Origin: Shewanella pneumatophori
GTDB lineage: Bacteria > Pseudomonadota > Gammaproteobacteria > Enterobacterales > Shewanellaceae
DNA length: 64,000 bases
Reading direction: 5' to 3'
Assembly (NCBI RefSeq): GCF_023283895.1
Contig: NZ_JAKILB010000006.1
Coordinates: 186,001-250,000 of the forward strand
Position numbers and translations under genes: made by a program. Below, in pieces: positions 8,695 through 17,010 of the stretch. The notes below the pieces were generated by a model that was not told the origin of the DNA, made no database searches, and saw nothing but the letters and a program-made list of their open reading frames with translations. Numbering within the stretch: the first letter of the stretch is position 1; each line of letters opens with the position of its first letter.

Positions 8695-8732
8695 AATAGC
8701 CCTAGTTGCTTTTGTCACTGGGTTATTTTTTA
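8695..8732 (+). terminator. Probable terminator after the crotonase gene
   Basis: AATAGCCCTAGT pairs with ACTGGGTTATT with one bulge, and a run of six T follows. It lies 65 bases past the crotonase stop codon. Confidence 0.55.
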
Positions 8733-8758
8733 AGGAAATTTACAGCGGTTTAAAGATT

Positions 8759-9024
8759 ATACCAATCAGTATAAACATTTAGTCACTCAGCGAGAGTTTA
8801 GCGGTTTTGAGGCAAGGCAACGAGTGAAGAGCATAGTTGTTCTACGTTCGAGCTCGTTAACACAGCATCAGAATCGCTAAAACTCGCCATTCTGGAACGT
8901 TTTTGGCTGCCTACTTCTGCGTTGAATAGCTTTATAAGGGAATAACCATTATTGCAGCTATTCGTCTTGAATTAGTTTGCCAAAAATCGTTCTGAGCTGA
9001 TCAAATTCTTATACTGATTGGTAT
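8759..9024. mobile_element. MITE-like element with 16-bp terminal inverted repeats
   Basis: ATACCAATCAGTATAA at 8759-8774 is the exact reverse complement of the right end at 9009-9024. The 266-bp element has no coding sequence. If the element proper starts at CCAATCAG, both sides are flanked by TA, as expected for Tc1/mariner/IS630-type insertion. The interior (about 8780-9000) has no strong ORF. A lone copy of the end sequence occurs at 57718-57730. Mobility is inferred from structure only. Confidence 0.7.
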
Positions 9025-9218
9025 CAGATGTTAGTGATGTTTAACTTATTTAAATTTGCCGATTTATGCTTGAAGATAAGCATATTGTTGTCCCTATCAC
9101 AGAACTGGGTGTATTATCCAGTCCCACCGCTTTATGTCTAAACTTGTTTTAGGCAATTCATCGATACTTAGCGCTTATCAGGGCTTAAAGCCTATTTGGC
9201 GATTGTAAAATAGAACTC

Positions 9219-9959
9219 ATGATCCAAACTATCCATAAACTGGGACGACCAAGTATCGTCCTACTCATCACTTTCGTCTCGGTATCCACGTCCTTATTCA
9301 TTACCTCCATGGTATTTTATGTTTGGCAACGTAGCGCTATTAGTAATATTGGCATAGCCGCAGCAATTTTGACTCCGTTAACCGTGGCTCCCTTTGTCTC
9401 ATGGTATTTACTGGGAGTTTTGATGAAGGTCAGTGCGCTTGAACAAGAGATGAGACTGCTTGCGTCTCTTGATCCACTTACAGGACTATTGAATCGGCGC
9501 GCGTTTTTTAATGATGCCAAAGTGTTGGTTAATTACGCTATTCGCGAACAAATTAGCGTATCCATTGTTGCGCTAGATTTAGATAAATTTAAATCCATTA
9601 ACGATACTTATGGCCATTCAGCCGGTGATTTAGCTTTAACGAATTTTACTAAGGTCTTGAAAAGTTGTTGCCGACAATCGGATGTAATTGGCAGGCTGGG
9701 GGGCGAAGAATTCGCGATACTTTTACCAAATACTTCAGCGGATGAAGCCTACCAATTTACTCAACGTTTGCATCTAGCCTTAGGTCATTCGTCGATCAAA
9801 GTAGAAAATACGTTGATAAAATACACTGTCAGCATAGGTTTATTATCTTTGGTGCCAACTCAGATGGATACTATTGAGAGCTTGCTGCATAAAGTGGATG
9901 GTTCACTGTATCTTGCAAAAAATAGCGGCAGGAACCGGACGGTTGTTTATGGACGCTAA
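9219..9959 (+). CDS. GGDEF diguanylate cyclase, membrane-anchored
   Basis: A 246-residue protein that should make cyclic di-GMP from two GTP. Two membrane segments (about residues 12-35 and 45-68) are followed by a short linker and one GGDEF domain beginning LDPLTGLLNRRAF. The active-site loop is intact as GGEEF at 161-165, and the RQSD at 152-155, five residues upstream, is a proper inhibitory I-site (RxxD), so product feedback is expected. There is no PAS, HAMP or other large sensor domain, so any signal would act through the membrane helices. It is monocistronic, with a 190-base leader after the MITE-like element. Confidence 0.93.
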   Translation: MIQTIHKLGRPSIVLLITFVSVSTSLFITSMVFYVWQRSAISNIGIAAAILTPLTVAPFVSWYLLGVLMKVSALEQEMRLLASLDPLTGLLNRRAFFNDAKVLVNYAIREQISVSIVALDLDKFKSINDTYGHSAGDLALTNFTKVLKSCCRQSDVIGRLGGEEFAILLPNTSADEAYQFTQRLHLALGHSSIKVENTLIKYTVSIGLLSLVPTQMDTIESLLHKVDGSLYLAKNSGRNRTVVYGR

Positions 9960-9979
9960 AACACCATTATTTGGTGTTT
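9959..9979 (+). terminator. Weak hairpin after the GGDEF gene
   Basis: AAACACCA and TGGTGTTT form an 8-bp stem with a 5-base loop starting at the stop codon. The T-tract is short, so terminator function is only possible. Confidence 0.4.
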
Positions 9980-10081
9980 GGCGGATTAAAGCTGGCTTTA
10001 TAAAGCTTAGCAATATTAAAAGTTATCGGTAAGCCTAACTGTCTATAGCTAGGTCGCTAGACTTACTCGAAATAGGCGAGA

Positions 10082-10579
10082 TTATGCCGATAAATTATCG
10101 AGCACCACATCATCACCAATGTCATAAAGTGCTTGAGTTAACTTGTCTTCGTCATGGGTGTTCATGCCAACGTTAAAGTCAGCCCTAAATAATGGGATCC
10201 CAGTGTGGCTCGCACTTTCATAGCGGGTGCTCATGTGCTCAATATTAATGCCGAGCGCACTAATTTTATTAGAAATTTGATGTACAAGACCGGGTCGATC
10301 ATTAGCGACTAATGAATAACTAACATGTTTATTTTTAGCTTGTGGTTTGCTGGTTTTAGCGTAAGTCAGCGCTACACCGTCCAGTAACTCTAATGTTTCA
10401 ATTAATTCATCCCACTGAGCAGCGGGGACTTCTAATAATAAAATGGCGGCGAAAATACCATCAATATGACGTAATTCTGAATCTAACCAGTGGCCGCCGT
10501 GTCTGCTCACGCTATGGGCAATCTGCTCTACTAAGCCTTCTCTGTCACTAGCTTGCAAGGTAACTAGATATCTTAACAT
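10082..10579 (-). CDS. gcvR: GcvR-like regulator with two ACT domains
   Basis: A 165-residue cytosolic protein of two ACT domains. The first (residues 1-75) begins LVTLQASDREGLVEQIAHSV and the second (88-165) begins YSLVANDRPGLVHQISNKIS; both have the D-R-x-G-L-V ligand loop of ACT domains. In E. coli GcvR binds glycine and blocks the activator GcvA, so it represses the glycine cleavage genes. A GGAG site nine bases before the ATG supports the start. It is divergent from pstC, with 284 bases between. Function is taken from the family; no gcv genes are near. Confidence 0.85.
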   Translation of the reverse strand: MLRYLVTLQASDREGLVEQIAHSVSRHGGHWLDSELRHIDGIFAAILLLEVPAAQWDELIETLELLDGVALTYAKTSKPQAKNKHVSYSLVANDRPGLVHQISNKISALGINIEHMSTRYESASHTGIPLFRADFNVGMNTHDEDKLTQALYDIGDDVVLDNLSA

Positions 10580-10717
10580 TTGATATTACTCCATTATTTA
10601 TCACGTCAAAGGGTATATATTCTTTCTAAATCTATAAGATAGCGCTTCATTGCCCAGCTATTTACATCGGAAATTCTTGCTCATTAAGTCGGCTTTTAGT
10701 TCACCGTTGTAACACTA

Positions 10718-10735
10718 GTGTCATTTTTGCGTCAT
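10718..10735 (+). promoter_or_regulatory. Pho box upstream of pstC
   Basis: GTGTCAT at 10718-10724 and GCGTCAT at 10729-10735 are 7-base direct repeats separated by four T, an 11-base period that matches the PhoB consensus (CTGTCAT-N4-CTGTCAT). TATAAT at 10735-10740 directly follows and could be the -10 element. The site is 129 bases before the pstC start. PhoB binding under phosphate limitation is inferred. Confidence 0.8.
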
Positions 10736-10863
10736 ATAATGCACCACATTAAAATATGCTGAGCTAATGTCGTGGCAAATCAAAGCACGCTTCTAGTGTT
10801 AGCATAGTCGTTAATACAATCCCAGTTAAACTTTGACTGGCTTTATAATAATCGAGGTTCTTA

Positions 10864-13119
10864 ATGGAAACTCAGGTAACTCAGCCTGGACCTGCAGCGA
10901 AAAACCTATTGATAAACAATGGGACGACGCGCAGAGCAATCAAGGATAAAGCAGCCCAAATTGGTGTCACCGTAGGTGGAACCATGGTGTTTGTTGCGCT
11001 GCTATTGATCTTCTTTTATCTACTGTATGTAGTAAAGCCAATCTTCGACAGTGCTGATGTTACAGAAGTTGTAAGTGCTGAGTTTCATGACGCTAAGCCA
11101 GCATTAATGGTAGGTAGTGATGAGCAAAATGAAATCATGTACCGGGTTTCGCAACTAGGTAAAGTCGACTTTTATGACACTCATACATCTCAGTTGCTAA
11201 GAAGTGAGCAAATTAACACTCCTGCAGGCACTCAAGTGGTTAGCAGCTCTGCAGCTGTGCCGAGTGAGCAACGCTTTGCACTGGGTTTAGATAATGGCCA
11301 AGCAATTATCGCAGGTGTTGAGTTTGGGGTAACTTATCCCGATGACAAGCGACTCATCACGCCTAAAGTGCGCTTTTTAAATGGCAATCAAGCACTGACG
11401 GTCGACAGAGAAGGGCGCGCGCTAAACAACTTAGTATTTGATTACAGTAGCGATAAAATGAGCTTTGTTTATCAAACAGATGACAAAGTTTGGCACCTTT
11501 CTCGCCAAGAAGGTGAAGAGAACATGATGACGGAAGAAGTGGAGTGGATGGCTTATAACAGCATCATTCCTGATTCTCCTGTTAACGTGCAGCAGCAATT
11601 AATGACGCCAGATCAACGCCAGTTGATTTTAAGCTCAGACAATAAACTGTTTGTTTATAACATTCGTGACGCAGAAGCAGTTGAGTTAAGCCAAGTGCTT
11701 TCACTTGGCCGTGCAAAAGCCAAAGTCACTAACGTTACTTTGCTTGCTGGCGCCAGTTCATTATTAGTGAGTTACGATAACGGTGTTGTACAACAGTACT
11801 TCCAAGTGAACGGTGAGCAAGGTCGTCAATACCAAGAGATCAGAGACTTTGACGTTAAAGGCGATATTCATAGTGTAGCGTCAGAATTTTATCGTAAGAG
11901 TTTTGTCACAATTACTGAAGATGGCGAGTTAAGCTTGCTATACACCACTAGTGAAAAGCAGCTTTTCTCTGAAAACCTTGGTCTGAAAAACCCAGGAACA
12001 GTAGGCTTTAGCCCACGCTCAAATGCATTAGTCGTAGAGGCCGATGGCAAACTTAACCTATTCAGTGTTTCTAACACTCACCCTGAAGTGTCGTGGAGTG
12101 CGATGTGGCAAAAGGTTTGGTACGAAGGTTATCCAGAGCCTCAATATGTTTGGCAATCAACATCAGGTTCAGATGATTTCGAGGCTAAGTTAAGCTTGAT
12201 GCCACTGGCTTTCGGTACCATGAAAGCCGCACTTTACGCTATGTTGTTTGCGACTCCGTTAGCGATTGCTGGCGCAGTTTATACTGCGTATTTTATGTCG
12301 CCAAAAGTGCGCGCAATCGTCAAACCGACCATTGAAATTATGGAAGCCTTGCCGACGGTAATTTTGGGCTTCTTAGCGGGTCTTTGGTTAGCACCGTTAA
12401 TTGAAGACAACCTCCCTGGTATTTTAACACTACTGGTGTTGCTACCTATTTCAATTTTAACAACCGCCTTTGCTTGGCATAAAATGCCAGCAAGCTGGAA
12501 ACAGCGACTACCAGATACTTATCAAGAGCTTATCTTACTGCCGATCATTATTTTTGTTGGTTGGTTCTCGTTCGCGATTAGCCCTGCATTAGAGCTAGCG
12601 TTATTTGATGGCAACACCCGTATGTTTATTACTAATGAGCTAGGTATTACGTTCGACCAACGTAACGCGCTGGTAGTTGGTATTGCGATGGGCTTTGCAG
12701 TTATTCCTACTATTTTCTCTATTGCTGAAGATGCAGTGTTCTCAGTACCGCGTCATTTATCAAATGGTAGCTTGGCGCTTGGTGCAACAACCTGGCAAAC
12801 ACTGACTCGAGTGGTATTGCTGACAGCAAGTCCAGGTATTTTCTCAGCAGTGATGATGGGGCTAGGCCGCGCTGTGGGTGAAACCATGATCGTACTTATG
12901 GCAACAGGTAACACCGCTATTATGGAGTGGAGTGTGTTTGAAGGCATGCGTACTCTAGCTGCCAATATTGCGGTTGAAATGCCTGAGTCGGCAATTGGCA
13001 GTTCACATTACCGAGTGCTGTTCTTAGCGGCCTTTGTACTGTTTATCTTTACTTTCTTCTTCAACACGATTGCGGAAGTGGTGAGACAGCGTTTACGTGA
13101 ACGTTACAGCTCACTTTAA
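10864..13119 (+). CDS. pstC: Phosphate ABC transporter permease PstC, long form
   Basis: One of the two membrane subunits of the high-affinity phosphate importer. At 751 residues it is more than twice E. coli PstC (319). After a first membrane helix (about 38-60) comes a soluble stretch of some 370 residues, probably periplasmic, with no domain I can name, then the permease domain from about 445, with the loop ALPTVILGFLAGLW and the later ALGATTWQTLTRVVLL segment that contacts PstB. Long PstC forms are known in Shewanella and Vibrio. First gene of pstC-pstA-pstB-phoU, behind a Pho box; no pstS is in the window. Confidence 0.93.
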   Translation: METQVTQPGPAAKNLLINNGTTRRAIKDKAAQIGVTVGGTMVFVALLLIFFYLLYVVKPIFDSADVTEVVSAEFHDAKPALMVGSDEQNEIMYRVSQLGKVDFYDTHTSQLLRSEQINTPAGTQVVSSSAAVPSEQRFALGLDNGQAIIAGVEFGVTYPDDKRLITPKVRFLNGNQALTVDREGRALNNLVFDYSSDKMSFVYQTDDKVWHLSRQEGEENMMTEEVEWMAYNSIIPDSPVNVQQQLMTPDQRQLILSSDNKLFVYNIRDAEAVELSQVLSLGRAKAKVTNVTLLAGASSLLVSYDNGVVQQYFQVNGEQGRQYQEIRDFDVKGDIHSVASEFYRKSFVTITEDGELSLLYTTSEKQLFSENLGLKNPGTVGFSPRSNALVVEADGKLNLFSVSNTHPEVSWSAMWQKVWYEGYPEPQYVWQSTSGSDDFEAKLSLMPLAFGTMKAALYAMLFATPLAIAGAVYTAYFMSPKVRAIVKPTIEIMEALPTVILGFLAGLWLAPLIEDNLPGILTLLVLLPISILTTAFAWHKMPASWKQRLPDTYQELILLPIIIFVGWFSFAISPALELALFDGNTRMFITNELGITFDQRNALVVGIAMGFAVIPTIFSIAEDAVFSVPRHLSNGSLALGATTWQTLTRVVLLTASPGIFSAVMMGLGRAVGETMIVLMATGNTAIMEWSVFEGMRTLAANIAVEMPESAIGSSHYRVLFLAAFVLFIFTFFFNTIAEVVRQRLRERYSSL

Positions 13120-13205
13120 CCCCTTTGTTATGGATGATAAGAAAATGATGTTGAATAAAATTTCACTAAATACAATTTCGGCAAATGCCTTAAGAGGTTT
13201 AGCAA

Positions 13206-14858
13206 ATGGGTAAGTGGTTTAAATCGGGTTCTCCTTGGATTTGGATGACCAGCGGCGCCGTCAGTATCAGCTTAATTGCAGTGCTGGGTTTATTGTTGCT
13301 AATTGCATGGCGCGGCCTAAGTTACTTTTGGCCAGCTGATATTTATCAGTGGGAAATGAAAAACCAACAAGGTGAGCGTTATACCTTAATTGGTGAAATC
13401 TACGATAAAGAAGAAGTACCAACGGAGCGCTTAATTGCAGCCGGGCATAAGTTTGATACTGAAGTGGGCGACAATGTTACCCGTTACTTAGTTAAAACGG
13501 GTAACCGTGAATTTGTAGGCCTAGATTTTCGCTGGATTCTAGCAACGGATATTATCTCGCGTTCTAAGCCTGCTGATATCGCAGTGATTGAGCGCAGTAA
13601 AAATGGTGATTTTTACGGTTATCCCATTGCAATTATCGAAGACGGTAAGCGTTTAACTTCACAAGATATTGAAGCGGATTTTGAGTCGCATATTGACCGC
13701 GCTGTCGATTTAAATGAGCAAGCACTATCGCTGCAAAAAGGTGTTATTGGCTCTATTAACTACGAGCTTGAGAACCTGCGCTTAAAAGCTCGCAGTTATG
13801 AGTTGGATAACGCACTAACTGAATCTCGCAAAGCTGAAATCGAAGCGGCTAAAGCTAAGCTAAACGCTGAGTATTTAGTGGTAGAGAAAGAGTTCTTTGC
13901 CTTGAAAACCCAGGCGGGACGAGACGCTGTTGTTATTCGTGATATGCGCGGCGAAGAAGTCACCCTCAAACTTGATACTATTTTAGATGTTGCTTACGCC
14001 AACCGCTTAAGCTTTATCGGTAAAATAGGTCATTGGTTTGTGGGAGTGGGCAAGTTTGTCAGTGACGATCCACGTGAAGCCAATACTGAAGGTGGTGTGT
14101 TCCCGGCGATTTTCGGTACCGTGTTTATGGTGATGTTGATGGCTGTTATTGTGACACCGTTTGGGGTTATCGCCGCAATTTACTTACATGAATATGCTAA
14201 GAAAGGCCCGATTACTAAGATGATCCGCATCGCGGTTATTAACTTGGCAGGTGTTCCTTCAATCGTATACGGTGTGTTTGGTTTAGGCTTCTTTGTATAC
14301 ATGTTTGGTGGCACGCTCGATCAGCTGTTCTACCCTGAGGCGCTACCGGCACCAACCTTTGGTTCACCAGGTGTGATTTGGTCTGCATTAACGTTAGCCA
14401 TTTTAACTTTGCCAGTTGTTATTGTATCGACTGAAGAAGGGTTAAGCCGCATTCCAAGTTCAGTGCGTCAAGGTAGTTTGGCACTCGGTGCTACAAAAGC
14501 TGAGACGCTATGGCGGATTATTATCCCAATGGCGAGCCCTGCGATTATGACAGGCCTTATCTTAGCCGTTGCCCGTGCAGCAGGTGAGGTGGCACCACTA
14601 ATGTTAGTAGGTGTGGTTAAGCTGGCACCAACGCTACCTATTGATATGAATTTCCCATTTGTGCATTTAGAACGTAAGTTCATGCACTTAGGTTTCCACA
14701 TCTATGATGTTGGTTTCCAAAGCCCTAACGTAGAAGCAGCGCGTCCTTTGGTATACGCTACTTCATTCCTTTTGGTCTCGGTAATTGTGGCACTTAACTT
14801 AACTGCCATTGGTGTACGAAACCACTTACGCGAAAAATATCGTTCGCTTGAGCATTAA
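13206..14858 (+). CDS. pstA: Phosphate ABC transporter permease PstA, long form
   Basis: Second membrane subunit of the phosphate importer. It has 550 residues, against 296 in E. coli; the extra part lies between the first helix (18-38) and the permease core (from about 300) and includes a charged, probably coiled-coil stretch near 170-230 rich in E, K and A. The core holds NLAGVPSIVYGVFGLGFF and the ATP-subunit contact ALGATKAETLWRIIIP. The start ATG is preceded by AAGAGG at the right distance. The last codons of a tiny upstream frame (13145-13213) overlap this start. It lies 86 bases after pstC and 31 bases before pstB. Confidence 0.93.
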   Translation: MGKWFKSGSPWIWMTSGAVSISLIAVLGLLLLIAWRGLSYFWPADIYQWEMKNQQGERYTLIGEIYDKEEVPTERLIAAGHKFDTEVGDNVTRYLVKTGNREFVGLDFRWILATDIISRSKPADIAVIERSKNGDFYGYPIAIIEDGKRLTSQDIEADFESHIDRAVDLNEQALSLQKGVIGSINYELENLRLKARSYELDNALTESRKAEIEAAKAKLNAEYLVVEKEFFALKTQAGRDAVVIRDMRGEEVTLKLDTILDVAYANRLSFIGKIGHWFVGVGKFVSDDPREANTEGGVFPAIFGTVFMVMLMAVIVTPFGVIAAIYLHEYAKKGPITKMIRIAVINLAGVPSIVYGVFGLGFFVYMFGGTLDQLFYPEALPAPTFGSPGVIWSALTLAILTLPVVIVSTEEGLSRIPSSVRQGSLALGATKAETLWRIIIPMASPAIMTGLILAVARAAGEVAPLMLVGVVKLAPTLPIDMNFPFVHLERKFMHLGFHIYDVGFQSPNVEAARPLVYATSFLLVSVIVALNLTAIGVRNHLREKYRSLEH

Positions 14859-14889
14859 TTGACGATTATCCTAAGCAGTAGGACAGAAC

Positions 14890-15708
14890 ATGATTTCAAT
14901 AGATCAATCGGTAATGAAGACTGATATGCTAGACCTAGAAAACCTTACAGAAGAACAAACAGCTCTAGAGATCCGCAACTTGGATCTTAAATATGGCGAT
15001 AAGCAGGCACTGTTTGATGTGTCGATGAAGATCCCTAAGAAAAAGGTGACTGCGTTTATCGGCCCAAGTGGTTGTGGTAAATCGACACTGCTTCGCTGTA
15101 TTAACCGTATGAATGACTTGGTCGACAACTGCCATATTGGTGGTGAGATCATGTTACATGGTCAGAATATTTACGATAAAAGAGTGGATGTAGCCGCGCT
15201 TCGTCGTAACGTTGGTATGGTGTTTCAGCGCCCAAACCCATTCCCTAAATCAATTTATGAGAACGTGGTTTACGGTTTACGCCTGCAAGGGGTAAATAAT
15301 CGCCGCGAACTTGACGATGCAGCAGAGCGCTCGCTTCGAGGCGCCGCGATTTGGGATGAAGTGAAAGACAGACTGCACGACAACGCATTTGGTTTATCTG
15401 GTGGTCAGCAACAACGTCTAGTGATTGCTCGCGCAATCGCCATTGAGCCTGAAGTATTGCTGCTTGATGAACCAACATCCGCACTGGATCCAATATCAAC
15501 CTTAACAATTGAAGAGTTGATCACTGACCTTAAATCGAAATATACCGTTGTTATCGTAACGCACAACATGCAACAGGCGGCGCGTGTATCAGACCAAACA
15601 GCCTTTATGTATATGGGCGAGTTAATTGAGTATGCTGATACCAATACCATCTTCACCACGCCGAAGCAGAAAAAGACCGAAGATTATATTACCGGTCGTT
15701 ACGGTTAA
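14890..15708 (+). CDS. pstB: Phosphate ABC transporter ATPase PstB
   Basis: The ATP-hydrolysing subunit that powers PstCA. In 272 residues the order is: Walker [10 protein letters not shown], the PstB hallmark [10 protein letters not shown]-loop [16 protein letters not shown], signature LSGGQQQR, Walker [13 protein letters not shown] and the switch histidine in VTHNMQQA. These identify PstB rather than another ABC ATPase. About 25 residues precede the usual domain start. It sits between pstA and phoU and, with PhoU and PhoR, should also take part in phosphate sensing at the membrane. An AGGA ribosome site precedes the ATG. Confidence 0.97.
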   Translation: MISIDQSVMKTDMLDLENLTEEQTALEIRNLDLKYGDKQALFDVSMKIPKKKVTAFIGPSGCGKSTLLRCINRMNDLVDNCHIGGEIMLHGQNIYDKRVDVAALRRNVGMVFQRPNPFPKSIYENVVYGLRLQGVNNRRELDDAAERSLRGAAIWDEVKDRLHDNAFGLSGGQQQRLVIARAIAIEPEVLLLDEPTSALDPISTLTIEELITDLKSKYTVVIVTHNMQQAARVSDQTAFMYMGELIEYADTNTIFTTPKQKKTEDYITGRYG

Positions 15709-15728
15709 TTGAGATAGGAATTATTGCA

Positions 15729-16439
15729 ATGGAAAACATGAATTTAAATAAGCATATCTCAGGGCAGTTTAATGCTGAGCTTGATGATATCCGTAACCGT
15801 GTATTGGCGATGGGCGGCCTTGTCGAGCGTCAACTAGAGCAATCATTAGATGCGTTAGGCGCACTAGATGCTGAGCTCGCGCAAAAGGTGATAGACGGCG
15901 ACCACAAAGTTAATGGCATGGAAGTCGCAATCGATGAAGAGTGCACTCGAATTATTGCTAAACGCCAACCTGCGGCAAGTGATTTACGCTTAGTGTTAGC
16001 GATTTCAAAAACCATTACCGATCTTGAACGTATTGGCGATGCTTGTGTAAAAATTGCAAAAGCTGCCATGGATAAGCGCTCTAAAAATCAGCAGCCACTG
16101 CTTGTTAGCATTGAGAATATGGGACGTCATGCAACCCGTACATTGCACTCAACACTCGATGCTTTGGCGCGTATGGACGCCGATGTCGCGTTAGAGTTAC
16201 ACAAAGAAGATAGAAAGCTCGATACAGAATACGAAGGGATTATCCGTCAATTGATGACTTATATGATGGCGGATCCTCGCTCAATTCCTGAGGTGCTAGA
16301 TGTACTTTGGGCGGCGCGCGCGGTAGAGCGTGTAGGGGATCGTTGCCAGAATATTTGCGAGTACATTATCTACTATGTAAAAGGTAAAGATGTGCGCCAC
16401 ATCTCGTATGAAGAGATGGAAAAAGACTTAAAACTTTAA
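15729..16439 (+). CDS. phoU: Phosphate signalling regulator PhoU
   Basis: A 236-residue all-helical protein with two PhoU repeats, each carrying the metal-binding E/D-x-x-x-D pattern ([11 protein letters not shown] near residue 100; [13 protein letters not shown] near 205). In E. coli PhoU links the Pst transporter to the PhoR kinase and is needed to keep the Pho regulon off when phosphate is plentiful. The gene begins 20 bases after pstB with an AGGA site and ends the operon; a terminator follows about 100 bases later. phoB and phoR are not in the window. Confidence 0.97.
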   Translation: MENMNLNKHISGQFNAELDDIRNRVLAMGGLVERQLEQSLDALGALDAELAQKVIDGDHKVNGMEVAIDEECTRIIAKRQPAASDLRLVLAISKTITDLERIGDACVKIAKAAMDKRSKNQQPLLVSIENMGRHATRTLHSTLDALARMDADVALELHKEDRKLDTEYEGIIRQLMTYMMADPRSIPEVLDVLWAARAVERVGDRCQNICEYIIYYVKGKDVRHISYEEMEKDLKL

Positions 16440-16536
16440 TATTTATTAGCAAATGTATCAATGGTTGAGCTAAATGTTAATAAGGCGCAGTGAGATTGAG
16501 TTCACAGTTCTTTATAAATGTTGAGTTAGGTAATGC

Positions 16537-16564
16537 AAAAAAGCAGCGATTAAGCTGCTTTTTT
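16537..16564 (+). terminator. Rho-independent terminator after phoU
   Basis: GCAGC and GCTGC pair around a GATTAA loop, extended by flanking A and T runs, ending in six T. It lies about 100 bases after phoU. Confidence 0.85.
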
Positions 16565-17010
16565 ATTTATGGGCTATAGACGAAACCGTTAAGCCGATAA
16601 ATAATGTATAGTGTAAGTGAATAGTGTGTTGTAGCTCCCTGTTAGTAAAATCCCATTTAATAGCTGAACCGGCCGTAATACGGTGTTTTCAAGTTGGGCT
16701 ATTCAATGTGATTTGTTGTACGTTTTAAGGTAAGTAAGTGCTTATTACTTAAGCCATTCTAGTAGCTAAAGTGAAAGCAAATATTTTCTTGATTGGTATT
16801 AATATGTTAAATCACCCAAGGCATTATCTATTGTTTTAGATAATTTGCGGGACACTTAGCATGTTTAAGGTGAGTATCACTTACGAGTCGAACAACACAA
16901 TAATAACCCCGCCAGTGTATTGTGATTATCAGTTAATACACAACGCAACATGGCGGCCTTGTCGCGCAAGCTAGAATAATTGCGCGTACTTAATTAATTT
17001 CGGTAACTCT
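16565..17010. other. Intergenic region upstream of the BCCT gene, nothing certain
   Basis: About 445 bases without an acceptable ORF on either strand, AT-rich, presumably holding the promoter of the BCCT transporter gene. No known operator was recognised. Confidence 0.5.

Noticed and set aside
9025..9218. A riboswitch (c-di-GMP type) in the GGDEF leader
   Set aside because: No conserved c-di-GMP riboswitch core was visible on the plus strand.
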